From positions 1 through 29,622 of the forward strand of contig JAGQIY010000567.1 in assembly GCA_020430865.1 (NCBI GenBank): a stretch of 29,622 nt of DNA, written 5' to 3'. Numbering within the stretch: position 1 is the stretch's first letter; each line of letters opens with the position of its first letter. Under the pieces are notes generated by a model that was given only the letters and a program-made list of their open reading frames with translations, did not search any database and was not told the DNA's origin. Shown here one piece after another: positions 16,323-24,246 of the stretch. Both the position numbers and the translations under genes were made by a program. The DNA comes from Myxococcales bacterium (lineage in GTDB: Bacteria > Myxococcota > Polyangia > Polyangiales > Polyangiaceae).

Positions 16323-17573
16323 ATGAAGGAACGTCTCCCCTATGGCGTGTCCCTGCTCGGGGCGCTGCTCGGGCTGATCTTCGGCTTCTATTCGACGCTC
16401 GACTACTCCGCGCACCTGGACCGGCGGCTGCACGACGTGCACTGCAGCTTCATCCCAGGCGCGGCTCCGACCTCCGAGGCGGAGGCTTGCCGCGCGGCAA
16501 TGTATTCCCCCTACTCCGCGTTCTTCAAGGATGCGTACTGGGGAGGCATCCCCATCTCGCTGTTCGCGCTCGGCGCGTTCAGCTTCTTCCTGGGCTTCGC
16601 GGCCTATTTGCTGATCTCCGGCTCCGGCGCGCCGAAGCGGTCGAGGCTGTTCTTCGCGGTGGTGGGCAGCACGCCGCTCGTGGTCTCGCTGACCATGCTG
16701 ACCATCAGCCTGACTCAGCTCGGTTCGGTGTGTAAGACCTGCGCCGGGATCTACATCGGCTCGACGGTGCTCGCCATTGGTGCGTGGTGGGGCGCCGCCG
16801 TGAAGCCGCCCACCGCTCCGGCGAAGCAAGGGAACGTCGCTCCGACCCTGGCGATGGACGGCGCGCCGAAGGACAGGCCGTCTCCGGCGCTGGGGATCCT
16901 GTTGCCCATCGGCTGGCTCGCGGCGCTGGGCTTGCTGACCTTGTTGCCATCGCTGGTCTACGCGGCTCAGGTGCCGGATCAGCGCCCCTACCTGGGTCAG
17001 TGCGGGAAGCTCAAGCAGGCCTCCGCGGACAAGGACAAGCTGCTGAAGCTGGTGACTGCGCGTTCCGTGCGGCAAGCGACGCTGTTCGAGGATCCGCTCT
17101 GCCCGACCTGCCGCGCCTTTCACGAGCGCCTGGTGCACGAGGACATCTTCGACAAGCTGAACGCGGAGCTCGCGCTGTTCCCCCTGGACAACGAGTGCAA
17201 CTGGATGCTCGACACGGCCCTGCATCCCGGCGCCTGCACCGTGAGCAAGGCCGTGATCTGCGGCGGCGACCAGTCGCGGCAGGTGCTCGACTGGGCCTAT
17301 GAGAACCAGGAGCAGCTGAGCGCGGCGGGCAAGGCGGGCAAGGATCCGCTGCGCGCCGCGATCCAGCAGCGCTGGGGTCCCAGCATGATGAACTGCATCG
17401 ACACCAAGACGACCAAGGACACCCTGAATCGCCACCTGCAGTTCGCCGCCGCCAACTCCATCCCCGTCTCGACCCCACAGATCTACCTGAGCGGTCAGCG
17501 GATATGTGACGAGGACACGGACATCGGCCTGCGCTACACCCTGGGTCAGCTCGCACCGGAGCTCTTCAAATGA
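16323..17573 (+). CDS. VKOR-family disulfide-forming membrane protein fused to a thioredoxin-like domain
   Basis: Predicted to make disulfides in the periplasm: a VKOR domain passes electrons to quinone and its attached thioredoxin-like (DsbA-type) domain oxidises client proteins. Of 416 residues, the first ~155 are a helical-bundle VKOR with loop cysteines Cys41 and Cys56, a GGIPISLFALGAF helix and the quinone-proximal CKTC at 137-140. Another membrane segment (about 190-214) leads to a domain with the CPTC active site at 260-263 and a later SIPVSTPQIYLSGQ strand containing the cis-Pro. I list ATG 16323; a GTG at 16278 has a stronger Shine-Dalgarno (GAGAGGGAG), would add 15 residues, and may be the real start. 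It overlaps the next gene by 4 nt. Confidence 0.9.
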   Translation: MKERLPYGVSLLGALLGLIFGFYSTLDYSAHLDRRLHDVHCSFIPGAAPTSEAEACRAAMYSPYSAFFKDAYWGGIPISLFALGAFSFFLGFAAYLLISGSGAPKRSRLFFAVVGSTPLVVSLTMLTISLTQLGSVCKTCAGIYIGSTVLAIGAWWGAAVKPPTAPAKQGNVAPTLAMDGAPKDRPSPALGILLPIGWLAALGLLTLLPSLVYAAQVPDQRPYLGQCGKLKQASADKDKLLKLVTARSVRQATLFEDPLCPTCRAFHERLVHEDIFDKLNAELALFPLDNECNWMLDTALHPGACTVSKAVICGGDQSRQVLDWAYENQEQLSAAGKAGKDPLRAAIQQRWGPSMMNCIDTKTTKDTLNRHLQFAAANSIPVSTPQIYLSGQRICDEDTDIGLRYTLGQLAPELFK

Positions 17574-18271
17574 ACAAGTGGATCGGCCCCGGAGCGGGCA
17601 TGGGAATCACCTTGATCGTCGCCATCACCGGGCTCGGTGTGGTGAGCTCCTCGGTCAGCTCCGCGAAGCAACGGCTCGTGACTCCCGTGGCGGAGAAGCC
17701 GCAGGTCGCCGTCGCGAATCAGGCGGAGGTCGGCTACTGCACGCCGCGCTTCAAGGAAGTGCTCGAGCGCGTCCTGCACTCCTGCGGTCTGGCCGCGGGT
17801 GAAGACCGCCGCGGCTGCAAGCCCGCTGACGTGAAGACCTTCGCCTCGATCAGCGACGAGGACTTCAACGAGCTCTTCACTCCGCTCAAGCAGCGGGGCG
17901 CCGTCCTGATGTTCGACACCGGCAAGGAAGACCTGGACACCGCGGCGCAGAAGCTGCTCGACGAGAAGTGGTTCGAGCGCAAGGGCGCGCGCTACTTCTT
18001 CGTGGTGGCGCGGGCGTCGAAGACCGGCACGCAGGCCAAGAACCGCGCGCTCTCACACCGGCGAGCGAACTCCGTGATGTTCCACATCAAGAACACCGCG
18101 AAGGACGATCCGGACGTCGACAAGAAGGTGGGCCTGCTCTGGCTCGGCAACGAGTTCGCTCAGCTCTCCGAGGCGTATTGCTCATGGAACAACTCGCGTC
18201 CCGACAAGAAGTGCGACGAGGAAGCCATCAATCGCTCGGCCTTCGTTTCCTGGGTAGACTGCCGCCTATGA
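17570..18271 (+). CDS. OmpA-like, membrane-anchored six-cysteine periplasmic protein
   Basis: A 233-residue protein with one N-terminal membrane segment (about 9-30) and a periplasmic remainder. Residues about 108-172 resemble the OmpA/Pal peptidoglycan-binding fold: AVLMFDTGKEDLDTAAQKLL, a central strand, then N-x-x-LSHRRANSV at 158-169. In Pal-type proteins this region contacts diaminopimelate; here the match is partial. Six cysteines (57, 72, 83, 204, 215, 231), an even number flanking the domain, suggest structural disulfides, consistent with the oxidising enzyme immediately upstream. The ATG overlaps the VKOR stop and its stop overlaps the TlpA start, both by 4 nt. It may be a client or positioning partner of the redox enzymes; function unproven. 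Confidence 0.78.
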   Translation: MNKWIGPGAGMGITLIVAITGLGVVSSSVSSAKQRLVTPVAEKPQVAVANQAEVGYCTPRFKEVLERVLHSCGLAAGEDRRGCKPADVKTFASISDEDFNELFTPLKQRGAVLMFDTGKEDLDTAAQKLLDEKWFERKGARYFFVVARASKTGTQAKNRALSHRRANSVMFHIKNTAKDDPDVDKKVGLLWLGNEFAQLSEAYCSWNNSRPDKKCDEEAINRSAFVSWVDCRL

Positions 18272-18981
18272 GGCTCGACTCCAGTCAGCGACGCAGCTCG
18301 AGACCCTGGGTGCGCTCGTCCAGCGCTCGCGTGTTTCTCGGTTTGGGGTTAGGCGCGCTGCTCCTCGCCGCGTGTGACGAGGAACAGCCCCAGACGAGCG
18401 TGACCCGGGATCGCAATCAGGCGGTGCTGGCAAAGACCTCTGCCGAGGCGACGCCAGCGGCGAAGCAAGCGCCGAGCGTCGCCAGGTCAGCGGGCCTCAC
18501 CCCCAGACCCCACAAGAAGCTGTGTGGAGGCAAGCTCAGCGCTGGCTACGAGTTGCCGGACACCAAGCTCGACCACGTGGGCGACGGCGGCGGCGATCTG
18601 GTTCCCGCGGGGAAATGGGTGTGGCTCAACTTCTGGGCAGCCTGGTGCGAGCCGTGCAAGGAGGAGATCCCGCGTCTCCTCGGCTGGCAGAAGACCCTGA
18701 CCAGCGAAGGCAAGAAATTCGCCGTCTCGTTCATCACCCTGGACGACGACCAGCGCCAGCTGGACGCGTTCATGAAGAGTCAAGGCAGCGATGGCCTGCG
18801 CGGCAGCTACTGGCTGAAGGAAGGCAAGCCCCGCGAGACCTGGCTCACCGCGGCCAGGCTCGATCCCGATCCCAACTTGCCCTTTCACGTGCTCCTCGAT
18901 CCAAAGGGCGAGGTGCGGTGCGTGATCCAGGGCGCGATCGAGGACCGGGATCTGCCCGATCTGCGCAGCCTGATCGACTAG
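18268..18981 (+). CDS. TlpA/ResA-like thioredoxin lipoprotein
   Basis: A periplasm-facing thiol-disulfide oxidoreductase of 237 residues. It has a lipoprotein signal with LLAAC (Cys36), a linker rich in Ala/Lys/Thr, then a thioredoxin fold (about 88-237) with active site WAAWCEPC (Cys127, Cys130) followed by KEEIPRLL, the TlpA-type signature. NLPFHVLLDPKG later in the domain holds the cis-Pro region. An extra Cys86 lies just before the fold and Cys in EVRCVIQG after it. TlpA-type enzymes usually reduce disulfides, for example for cytochrome c maturation or repair, so this gene would oppose the VKOR enzyme of the same operon. The ATG at 18268 overlaps the previous stop by 4 nt; the open frame upstream of it is the wrong reading of that gene. 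Confidence 0.9.
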   Translation: MRLDSSQRRSSRPWVRSSSARVFLGLGLGALLLAACDEEQPQTSVTRDRNQAVLAKTSAEATPAAKQAPSVARSAGLTPRPHKKLCGGKLSAGYELPDTKLDHVGDGGGDLVPAGKWVWLNFWAAWCEPCKEEIPRLLGWQKTLTSEGKKFAVSFITLDDDQRQLDAFMKSQGSDGLRGSYWLKEGKPRETWLTAARLDPDPNLPFHVLLDPKGEVRCVIQGAIEDRDLPDLRSLID

Positions 18982-19025
18982 CCGGCTGCAGCACCACTCG
19001 GGTGTTCAACGCCCTGCCAGGAAGT

Positions 19026-19532
19026 TCACAGATCGCGGGCGTAGTAGACGACGTCGGGGTGCGGGTTGTGGTAGTAGGGCGGTACCTCGCGGAAGCCAAG
19101 CCGCTGGTAGAGGCGGTTCGCGGCGGACATCGAGCGCAGGGTGTCCAGCAGCATGCGGCGGTAGCCGAGTCGCCTCGAGACGTCGAGGATCGCCTCGCCC
19201 AGGCGGACGCCGAGCCCGCTGCCGCGAGCCTCGGGCATCACCCACAGGCGCTTCATCTCGCAGGCGTCGTCGGCGAAGGGGCGCACCGCCACGCAGCCCA
19301 CGGCTTCCCGCGAGCCGTCTTCCGCGTCTCTCCAGGCAACGATTAGCTCGCCCCCGGCGGCGTCTGCCTCTGGTGGAGCGTACTTCCCGGGCAAGCCAGC
19401 CAGCTCTGCTTCGAAGCCCTGGAAGGACAGGTCGACGCCCAGCCACGCGGCGTAGTCGCTGAACAGCCGTCGCGCGGCGGCGTAGGCGATGGCGTCTCGC
19501 GCGGGTTCCAGCTGGATCGAGGCGTTGGTCAT
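19026..19532 (-). CDS. GNAT-family N-acetyltransferase
   Basis: A 168-residue cytoplasmic acetyltransferase that uses acetyl-CoA to acetylate an unknown amine. The acetyl-CoA site is visible as MKRLWVMPEARGSGLG (93-108), followed by the helix VRLGEAILDVSRRLG. The C-terminal SAANRLYQRLGFREVPPYY segment (136-154) is typical of the family. The ATG at 19532 overlaps the stop of the exported-protein gene upstream by 4 nt. It converges on the TlpA gene (44-nt gap). The long frame running upstream to 20393 is the wrong frame of the neighbour. Confidence 0.92.
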   Translation of the reverse strand: MTNASIQLEPARDAIAYAAARRLFSDYAAWLGVDLSFQGFEAELAGLPGKYAPPEADAAGGELIVAWRDAEDGSREAVGCVAVRPFADDACEMKRLWVMPEARGSGLGVRLGEAILDVSRRLGYRRMLLDTLRSMSAANRLYQRLGFREVPPYYHNPHPDVVYYARDL

Positions 19533-20344
19533 CGAGGCGCGGAATCTGAATCGGAATCCCGAGCGCGCAAGGCGAAGAGACCGACGCCCAGCACCAGCGC
19601 CGCGATCGCCACCCAGATCAGCGGACTCATCGGCGCTTCGGGAGGCGTGGGGCTCGGAGTCGGTGCGGCGCTGGCCAGCGCATCCACGGGCGCCACGCTG
19701 GGCTCCGCTGGCGCGGCAGCGTCCACGTGACGAGTCAGGTGCAGCTGGACTCCCGGTTCCCGCTCCGGGCCGCGACAGCGCCCGCTCGGAGGACAGTCGA
19801 CGCGCTCCTCGATGTCGTCGCGCAGGCGGTACTCCAGGGCCACGCGCTCGAGCCGGAAGCTCTCCGGGGTCAGCTGCTTGATTCGCAGCACCTCGCGCAC
19901 GGACTGAATCTCGGAGCTCTCTCCCACGCTCTCTTCGGCGCCCAGCACCAGGCCCGAGTCCAGGGCGTGAGCCTGCTGCAGCTGCGCGAGGCCTGCGTCG
20001 GTGGCGGTGCTCTCGGGGATCTGGACGCTGATTCCGGGAGGAATCGCATACACGTGGGCATCCACGTGGCGCGGGGGGGTGAGGCCGATCACGTCGAACG
20101 TCGCCAGCCCGAGCCTCGGCACGCCGCGGCTGAAGTTGTATGGGAAGGCGACGATCTTCCAGCCAGCGAAGTCGTCCAGGTTCTCGATGGTGACACGGCG
20201 CTCGATGGGGCGTCGGCCCTCCAGGACCAGATCCGCCCGGGCAGAACCAACGCACAGCCACACGGCGAAGCAGACCAGCGCGGCGAGCGCGGCTCTTCTC
20301 GAGGATCCCGTTCGGTGCAGGGAGCGTTGCTCGTGTAGGCGCAT
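19529..20344 (-). CDS. Exported protein with C-terminal membrane anchor, unknown function
   Basis: I do not recognise a family. The 271-residue product has a signal peptide (Arg-rich start, hydrophobic 18-33, cleavage near GSARAD) and a mature domain of about 150 residues beginning with VLEGRRPIERRVTIENL and ending in a segment with two cysteines (CPPSGRC). A Pro/Ala/Thr linker leads to a single membrane helix near 241-259 and a short charged tail (RARDSDSDSAPR). The topology predicts a periplasmic domain tethered at its C-terminus. The start at 20344 is chosen for the signal peptide and an AGGACC upstream; the frame is open to 20431. The 4-nt overlap with the GNAT gene indicates co-expression. 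Confidence 0.75.
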   Translation of the reverse strand: MRLHEQRSLHRTGSSRRAALAALVCFAVWLCVGSARADLVLEGRRPIERRVTIENLDDFAGWKIVAFPYNFSRGVPRLGLATFDVIGLTPPRHVDAHVYAIPPGISVQIPESTATDAGLAQLQQAHALDSGLVLGAEESVGESSEIQSVREVLRIKQLTPESFRLERVALEYRLRDDIEERVDCPPSGRCRGPEREPGVQLHLTRHVDAAAPAEPSVAPVDALASAAPTPSPTPPEAPMSPLIWVAIAALVLGVGLFALRARDSDSDSAPR

Positions 20345-20839
20345 GTCGGTCAGGTCCTGAGCGATTGGAGTAAATGTTCCAGCCCGACTCCACAATGCGT
20401 GGCGTCTGGCCGCGCCATCAAACCGCAGCAATCAGCGCTGCGAAAGACTTGATGACCAAGCGGTCGGGTTTGCGGCGCTCTGCGGTCGGAGATCTCGGGG
20501 GCTCTACGAGGCACGCGCCGAGCGTGCGTGGCTCCGAGGGGGACGCACGGGGCTGTCGCCTCTTGCATAACCGTAACGAAAAAGCCTCGCAGGGAGCCCG
20601 GGCGTCGTGGGACGTGGAGCTGCAGTCCCCAGGGAAGCGACCCTTTACCCATGGGCCTGGGGCGTTGCTTTGGGATATCCTGAGAGAGTTCTGCATCAGC
20701 ACACCGATCAATCGCGGCTTTCCCCATGCCGAGCTGTAGGCTCAGACTCCAAGCGTCCAGACGTGCGACGACTGAGGCCTGCTGACTCGCGCGGGATCGC
20801 GGGCGGCCTGGACGCCCGATGGTGGTACGCGTGACAGTC
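20345..20839. other. 495-nt divergent intergenic region
   Basis: This is the longest gap in the window and must hold the promoters for the leftward exported-protein/GNAT pair and the rightward Cys-rich/kinase block. I see a perfect 6-bp hairpin, GCACGC (20511-20516) with loop GCCGA and GCGTGC (20522-20527), and a small AT-richer patch near 20563-20584. Short open frames on both strands (20374-20739 +, 20418-20711 -) show no protein-like features. No sigma-70 promoter can be assigned with confidence. Confidence 0.5.
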
Positions 20840-22681
20840 ATGAAACGTCTTGCCGTGGGGATACTCGCCGCGAGCTTGCTCGGCGCGGGCGCCTGCTCCT
20901 TCACCGACAACAGCGATCTCGGCGGGGGTGACCCGGGGGGCGATGCCGGCGTCAGCGGTGGCAGCGGTGGCGTGGGTGGCAGCGGCTCGGGTGGCAGCGG
21001 GGCCAGCGGAGGTACGGGAGCCAGCAGCGGTGCCGCAGGAAGCTCCGGGTCGGGCGGCTCGGGCCCCAAGAGCAATGGTGACGTGTGCGGTGCGGCCTCG
21101 GAGTGCGACTCCGGGTTCTGCGTCGACGGCGTCTGCTGCAACAAGGCGTGCGACGGCACCTGCGAGTCGTGCAGCGCTGCGAGCAAGGGGACCGGGAGCG
21201 ACGGCGTTTGCGGACCGGTCGCTCAGGCCACGGATCCCGACGACGACTGCAGCGACGAAGGCGCGACCAGCTGCGGCCAGAACGGGCTCTGCGATGGCGG
21301 GGGCGGCTGCGCACTTTACCCTGCGGATACGCAGTGCAGCGACTCTTCGTGCAGTGGCGGGGTTCGCACGCTGCCGAGCACCTGTGACGGCTCCGGCAAC
21401 TGCGTCGGCAACGGCAGCGAGAACTGCGACCAGGGTGCCTGCTCTGGACCAGTGTGTCTCGGGCAGTGCCAGAGCGACACCGACTGCACCAGCGACAAGT
21501 ACTGCGAGCCGCTGAGCGGCGACTGCACGCCGAAGCTCACCGACGGCACCAGCTGCCAGTCGAGTCTGCCAAACGCCTGCGAGAGTGGCTTCTGCGTGGA
21601 CGGCGTGTGCTGTAACACGGCCTGCACTGGCAGCTGCTATGGCTGCGGCAGCGGGACCTGTTCGCCTCAGCCCGCGGGTCAGGATCCCGACAACGACTGT
21701 TCGATCGATGCGCCGGGTTCATGCGGTCAGGACGGCGCGTGCGATGGCAACGGCGGCTGTCGATTGTACGGGGGTCAAGTCAGCTGCGGGAACGCCAGCT
21801 GCACTGGCTCCACCTACACTCCGGCGCCTTCCTGCGACGGCGAAGGCGGCTGCAAGACGCCGACCTCCTCTGGCTGCGGCGCCTACCTCTGCGCTGGAAA
21901 TGTGTGTGGCACGTCGTGCACGTCGAGCGCGCAGTGCAGCAGCGGCTATTACTGCGACACTGGCAAGAAGGCCTGCGTCCCCCTGCTCGGGATCGGTGAG
22001 CGCTGCACCGACAGCGGGGAGTGCAAGGAGGGCCACTGCGTCGACGGGGTATGCTGCGATTCCGCCTGCACCGGCAGCTGCCAGGCGTGTTCCGCCTCCA
22101 AGCGCGGTACGGGTAGCGACGGGACCTGCGGCTACGTGAAGGCTGGTTTGGATCCAGACGGAAACTGCTCCGACCAGGGCGCCGCGAGCTGCGGGACCGA
22201 CGGGGCCTGCGACGGGTCTGGTGGCTGCCGTCTGTACTCGAGCAGCACCGAGTGTGCGGCTCAGAGTTGCTCCGGGAGCACCCTCACCCCCGCCCGAACC
22301 TGCACCGGCTCCGGACAGTGCGGCCTGACGTCGAGCAGCACGTGCCCAGGGCACCTGCTGTGCAATGGGAGCAGCTGTCGCACGTCCTGCAGCAGCAGCA
22401 CCCACTGCGCCGCGGGCTACATCTGCAAGACGTCCACGGGAACATGCATCAAGAAGCAGGCGAACGGCGCGACCTGCAGCAGCTCGGGCGAGTGCACCTC
22501 CGGGTTCTGCGTCGATGGTTACTGCTGCAACACGTCCTGCACGGCCACCTGCTACACCTGCGCGGGGGACACGGCGAGCGCGCCTGGAGAGTGCGGGGTC
22601 ATCGAGTGCGGACCTCAGGGCCTCGAGTGCGGCGCGGGGAAGCGCTGTACCTTCGGACACTGCGGGAGCGCCTGCCTGTGA
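20840..22681 (+). CDS. Giant Cys-rich repeat lipoprotein
   Basis: A 613-residue surface lipoprotein typical of myxobacteria, function unknown. The signal ends in the lipobox GAGAC (Cys19); a Gly/Ser/Ala-rich linker fills 27-77. Four modules follow, each containing a conserved SG.CVDG.CC (or close variant) core with its Cys at 94, 252, 400 and 557, spaced 158, 148 and 157 residues apart. Each full module then has a DPD.DCS segment, a C(G/D)..G.C-rich part and a C..(G/A)YYC-like part. The fourth copy is truncated and ends at ACL. No MYXO-CTERM tag is present. An ATG at 20819 would add seven residues before the signal. The stop overlaps the kinase start by 4 nt (GTGA), so the lipoprotein and kinase are translationally coupled. 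Confidence 0.88.
   Translation: MKRLAVGILAASLLGAGACSFTDNSDLGGGDPGGDAGVSGGSGGVGGSGSGGSGASGGTGASSGAAGSSGSGGSGPKSNGDVCGAASECDSGFCVDGVCCNKACDGTCESCSAASKGTGSDGVCGPVAQATDPDDDCSDEGATSCGQNGLCDGGGGCALYPADTQCSDSSCSGGVRTLPSTCDGSGNCVGNGSENCDQGACSGPVCLGQCQSDTDCTSDKYCEPLSGDCTPKLTDGTSCQSSLPNACESGFCVDGVCCNTACTGSCYGCGSGTCSPQPAGQDPDNDCSIDAPGSCGQDGACDGNGGCRLYGGQVSCGNASCTGSTYTPAPSCDGEGGCKTPTSSGCGAYLCAGNVCGTSCTSSAQCSSGYYCDTGKKACVPLLGIGERCTDSGECKEGHCVDGVCCDSACTGSCQACSASKRGTGSDGTCGYVKAGLDPDGNCSDQGAASCGTDGACDGSGGCRLYSSSTECAAQSCSGSTLTPARTCTGSGQCGLTSSSTCPGHLLCNGSSCRTSCSSSTHCAAGYICKTSTGTCIKKQANGATCSSSGECTSGFCVDGYCCNTSCTATCYTCAGDTASAPGECGVIECGPQGLECGAGKRCTFGHCGSACL
21086..22678 (+). repeat. Four ~150-residue Cys-rich coding repeats
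   Basis: The lipoprotein gene consists mostly of three full copies and one partial copy of a module about 450-475 nt long. The shared core is CVDGVCC at residues 94-100, 252-258 and 400-406, and CVDGYCC at 557-563. DNA similarity is partial, so the copies have diverged. Confidence 0.8.
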
Positions 22682-24246
22682 ACTCGGATCCGGCCATCAG
22701 CAGTCGACCTCGACCGTCGGTGGAGCCGATCGTGGTCGGGCGCTACGCGATCCACGGGGAGATCGCGTCCGGTGGCATGGCGACGGTACACCTCGGGCGC
22801 TTGCTGGGGGAGGCCGGCTTCGCCCGCACGGTAGCGATCAAGCGCTTGCACCCCCAGTTCGCCAAGGATCCCGACTTCGTCAACATGTTCCTCGATGAGG
22901 CGCGAATTGCCGCGCGGATTCGACATCCGAACGTGGTGTCGACGCTGGACGTCGTGAACAGCGAGGGCGAGCTCTTGCTGGTGATGGACTACGTCCACGG
23001 AGAGTCGCTGTCGCGACTGGTTCGCATCGCGAGCCGCGAGGGCGGGTTCGTCCCCATCAACGTCGCCTGCGGCATCATGAGCCAGGCGCTGCTGGGGCTC
23101 CACGCAGCTCACGAGGCCAAGACCGAGCGGGGCGAGCGCCTCGAGATCGTGCATCGCGACGTATCGCCGCAGAACGTGATGGTCGGAGCCGACGGGGTCG
23201 CCCTGGTGCTCGACTTCGGCGTGGCCAAGGCGGCGATGCGCGCCAGCACCACGCGTGATGGTCAGATCAAGGGCAAGATCGCCTACATGGCGCCGGAGCA
23301 GTTCGGCGGCGGCGAGATGGACCGGCGAGTCGACGTCTTCGCCGCGGGCGTGGTGCTGTGGGAGGCGTTGACGTCACGACGTCTGTTCGCGGGTCAGGAC
23401 GTCGCCGAGACGCTGGGACGGATCGCCTCCGGGAAGGTCGAGGCGCCGTCGCTGTTTCGTCCCGAGATCCCTCCGGCGCTCGACGCGGTGTTGCTGCGAG
23501 CGCTGGCCTCGGAGCGCGAACAGCGTTTCCCAACGGCAATAGCTTTCGCCGAGGCCATCGAGGGCGCGGTGCAGGTGGCCTCGGCCCGCGAGATCGGCGC
23601 CTGGGTGGAGAGCAACGCCGCACTTGGCCTGGATGAACGCTCTCAGCGACTGAGCGATGTGGAGAGCAGCAGCCACATCGTGCCAAAGCAGGTGTCGCTG
23701 AGTCAGCCGAGCGCGCCGGTATCGGGCCGCAGCTCGATCCCCATGGATTCACCGGATCTCGACAGCGCGCGCACCCTGGTCGTGGCGCCGCGACCGCCGT
23801 CGGCGTTGCGCAAGGTGCTGGGGTTCGCGGCGGCCGGGCTCGGCGGTGCGGTGGTGGTGTTGCTGATAGTGCTGCTGATGCGCCCGAACACGGGCGCGGC
23901 CTCGAGCGACGAGCAGCCGAGGGGCGCGCCGCAGCCGCAGCAGCTCACGGCGCCTGCCCCGGTCCCCGAGCCAGCGCAGCCCAGCGCCAGCGCGACACCT
24001 GGCGAGGCGGACGAGGGCGCAGCGGCGGCTGCCTCCGCGGCTCCTGCAGCAGGGGGTGAGGAAACGCCGGCGAGCAGCGGCTCGGCCAGGCCCGAGCCTG
24101 CGAAGAAGCCTGCGGCGGCCGCGAAGCCAAGGGTCACGGCTCACGTCGCGGCACCCAGCAAGCCGGCGAAGCCGAAGCTGAGCTGCGATCCGCCGTACTC
24201 GATCGATGCTCAGGGCATCAAGCGGGTGAAGCCGGGGTGCCTGTGA
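22678..24246 (+). CDS. Transmembrane Hanks-type Ser/Thr protein kinase
   Basis: A 522-residue eukaryotic-like kinase. The kinase domain (about 23-300) has the Gly-rich loop GEIASGGMATVHLG, ATP-binding Lys55 (VAIKRL), alpha-C Glu74, catalytic HRD at 159-161 followed by VSPQN, DFG at 179-181 and APE at 205-207, so it should be active. A juxtamembrane stretch (300-378) rich in Ser leads to one membrane helix (381-401), a Pro/Ala-rich extracytoplasmic linker and a short C-terminal module with Cys503 and Cys521 (SCDPPYSIDAQGIKRVKPGC). I recall closely similar Cys-flanked endings in other myxobacterial kinases. The GTG at 22678 overlaps the Cys-rich lipoprotein stop; the open frame upstream is antiphase to that gene. 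It may sense a surface state through the disulfide-capable tail; inference. Confidence 0.94.
   Translation: MNSDPAISSRPRPSVEPIVVGRYAIHGEIASGGMATVHLGRLLGEAGFARTVAIKRLHPQFAKDPDFVNMFLDEARIAARIRHPNVVSTLDVVNSEGELLLVMDYVHGESLSRLVRIASREGGFVPINVACGIMSQALLGLHAAHEAKTERGERLEIVHRDVSPQNVMVGADGVALVLDFGVAKAAMRASTTRDGQIKGKIAYMAPEQFGGGEMDRRVDVFAAGVVLWEALTSRRLFAGQDVAETLGRIASGKVEAPSLFRPEIPPALDAVLLRALASEREQRFPTAIAFAEAIEGAVQVASAREIGAWVESNAALGLDERSQRLSDVESSSHIVPKQVSLSQPSAPVSGRSSIPMDSPDLDSARTLVVAPRPPSALRKVLGFAAAGLGGAVVVLLIVLLMRPNTGAASSDEQPRGAPQPQQLTAPAPVPEPAQPSASATPGEADEGAAAAASAAPAAGGEETPASSGSARPEPAKKPAAAAKPRVTAHVAAPSKPAKPKLSCDPPYSIDAQGIKRVKPGCL

Noticed and set aside
15558..17435. 625-residue open frame on the minus strand
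   Set aside because: Antisense to the TerB-like and VKOR genes; composition is Arg/Gln/His-rich and shows no domain, as expected from the complementary frame of GC-rich coding DNA.
18982..19025. Possible bidirectional terminator between the TlpA and GNAT genes
   Set aside because: Only a weak CACC/GGTG stem and no T-run on either strand.
20374..20739. 121-residue plus-strand frame in the divergent gap
   Set aside because: No Shine-Dalgarno, no domain, mixed composition unlike the neighbours; an overlapping minus frame is equally open.
20350..21186. 278-residue minus-strand frame with Pro-rich repeats
   Set aside because: Its repeats are the complement of the Gly/Ser linker of the Cys-rich lipoprotein; no signal or domain.
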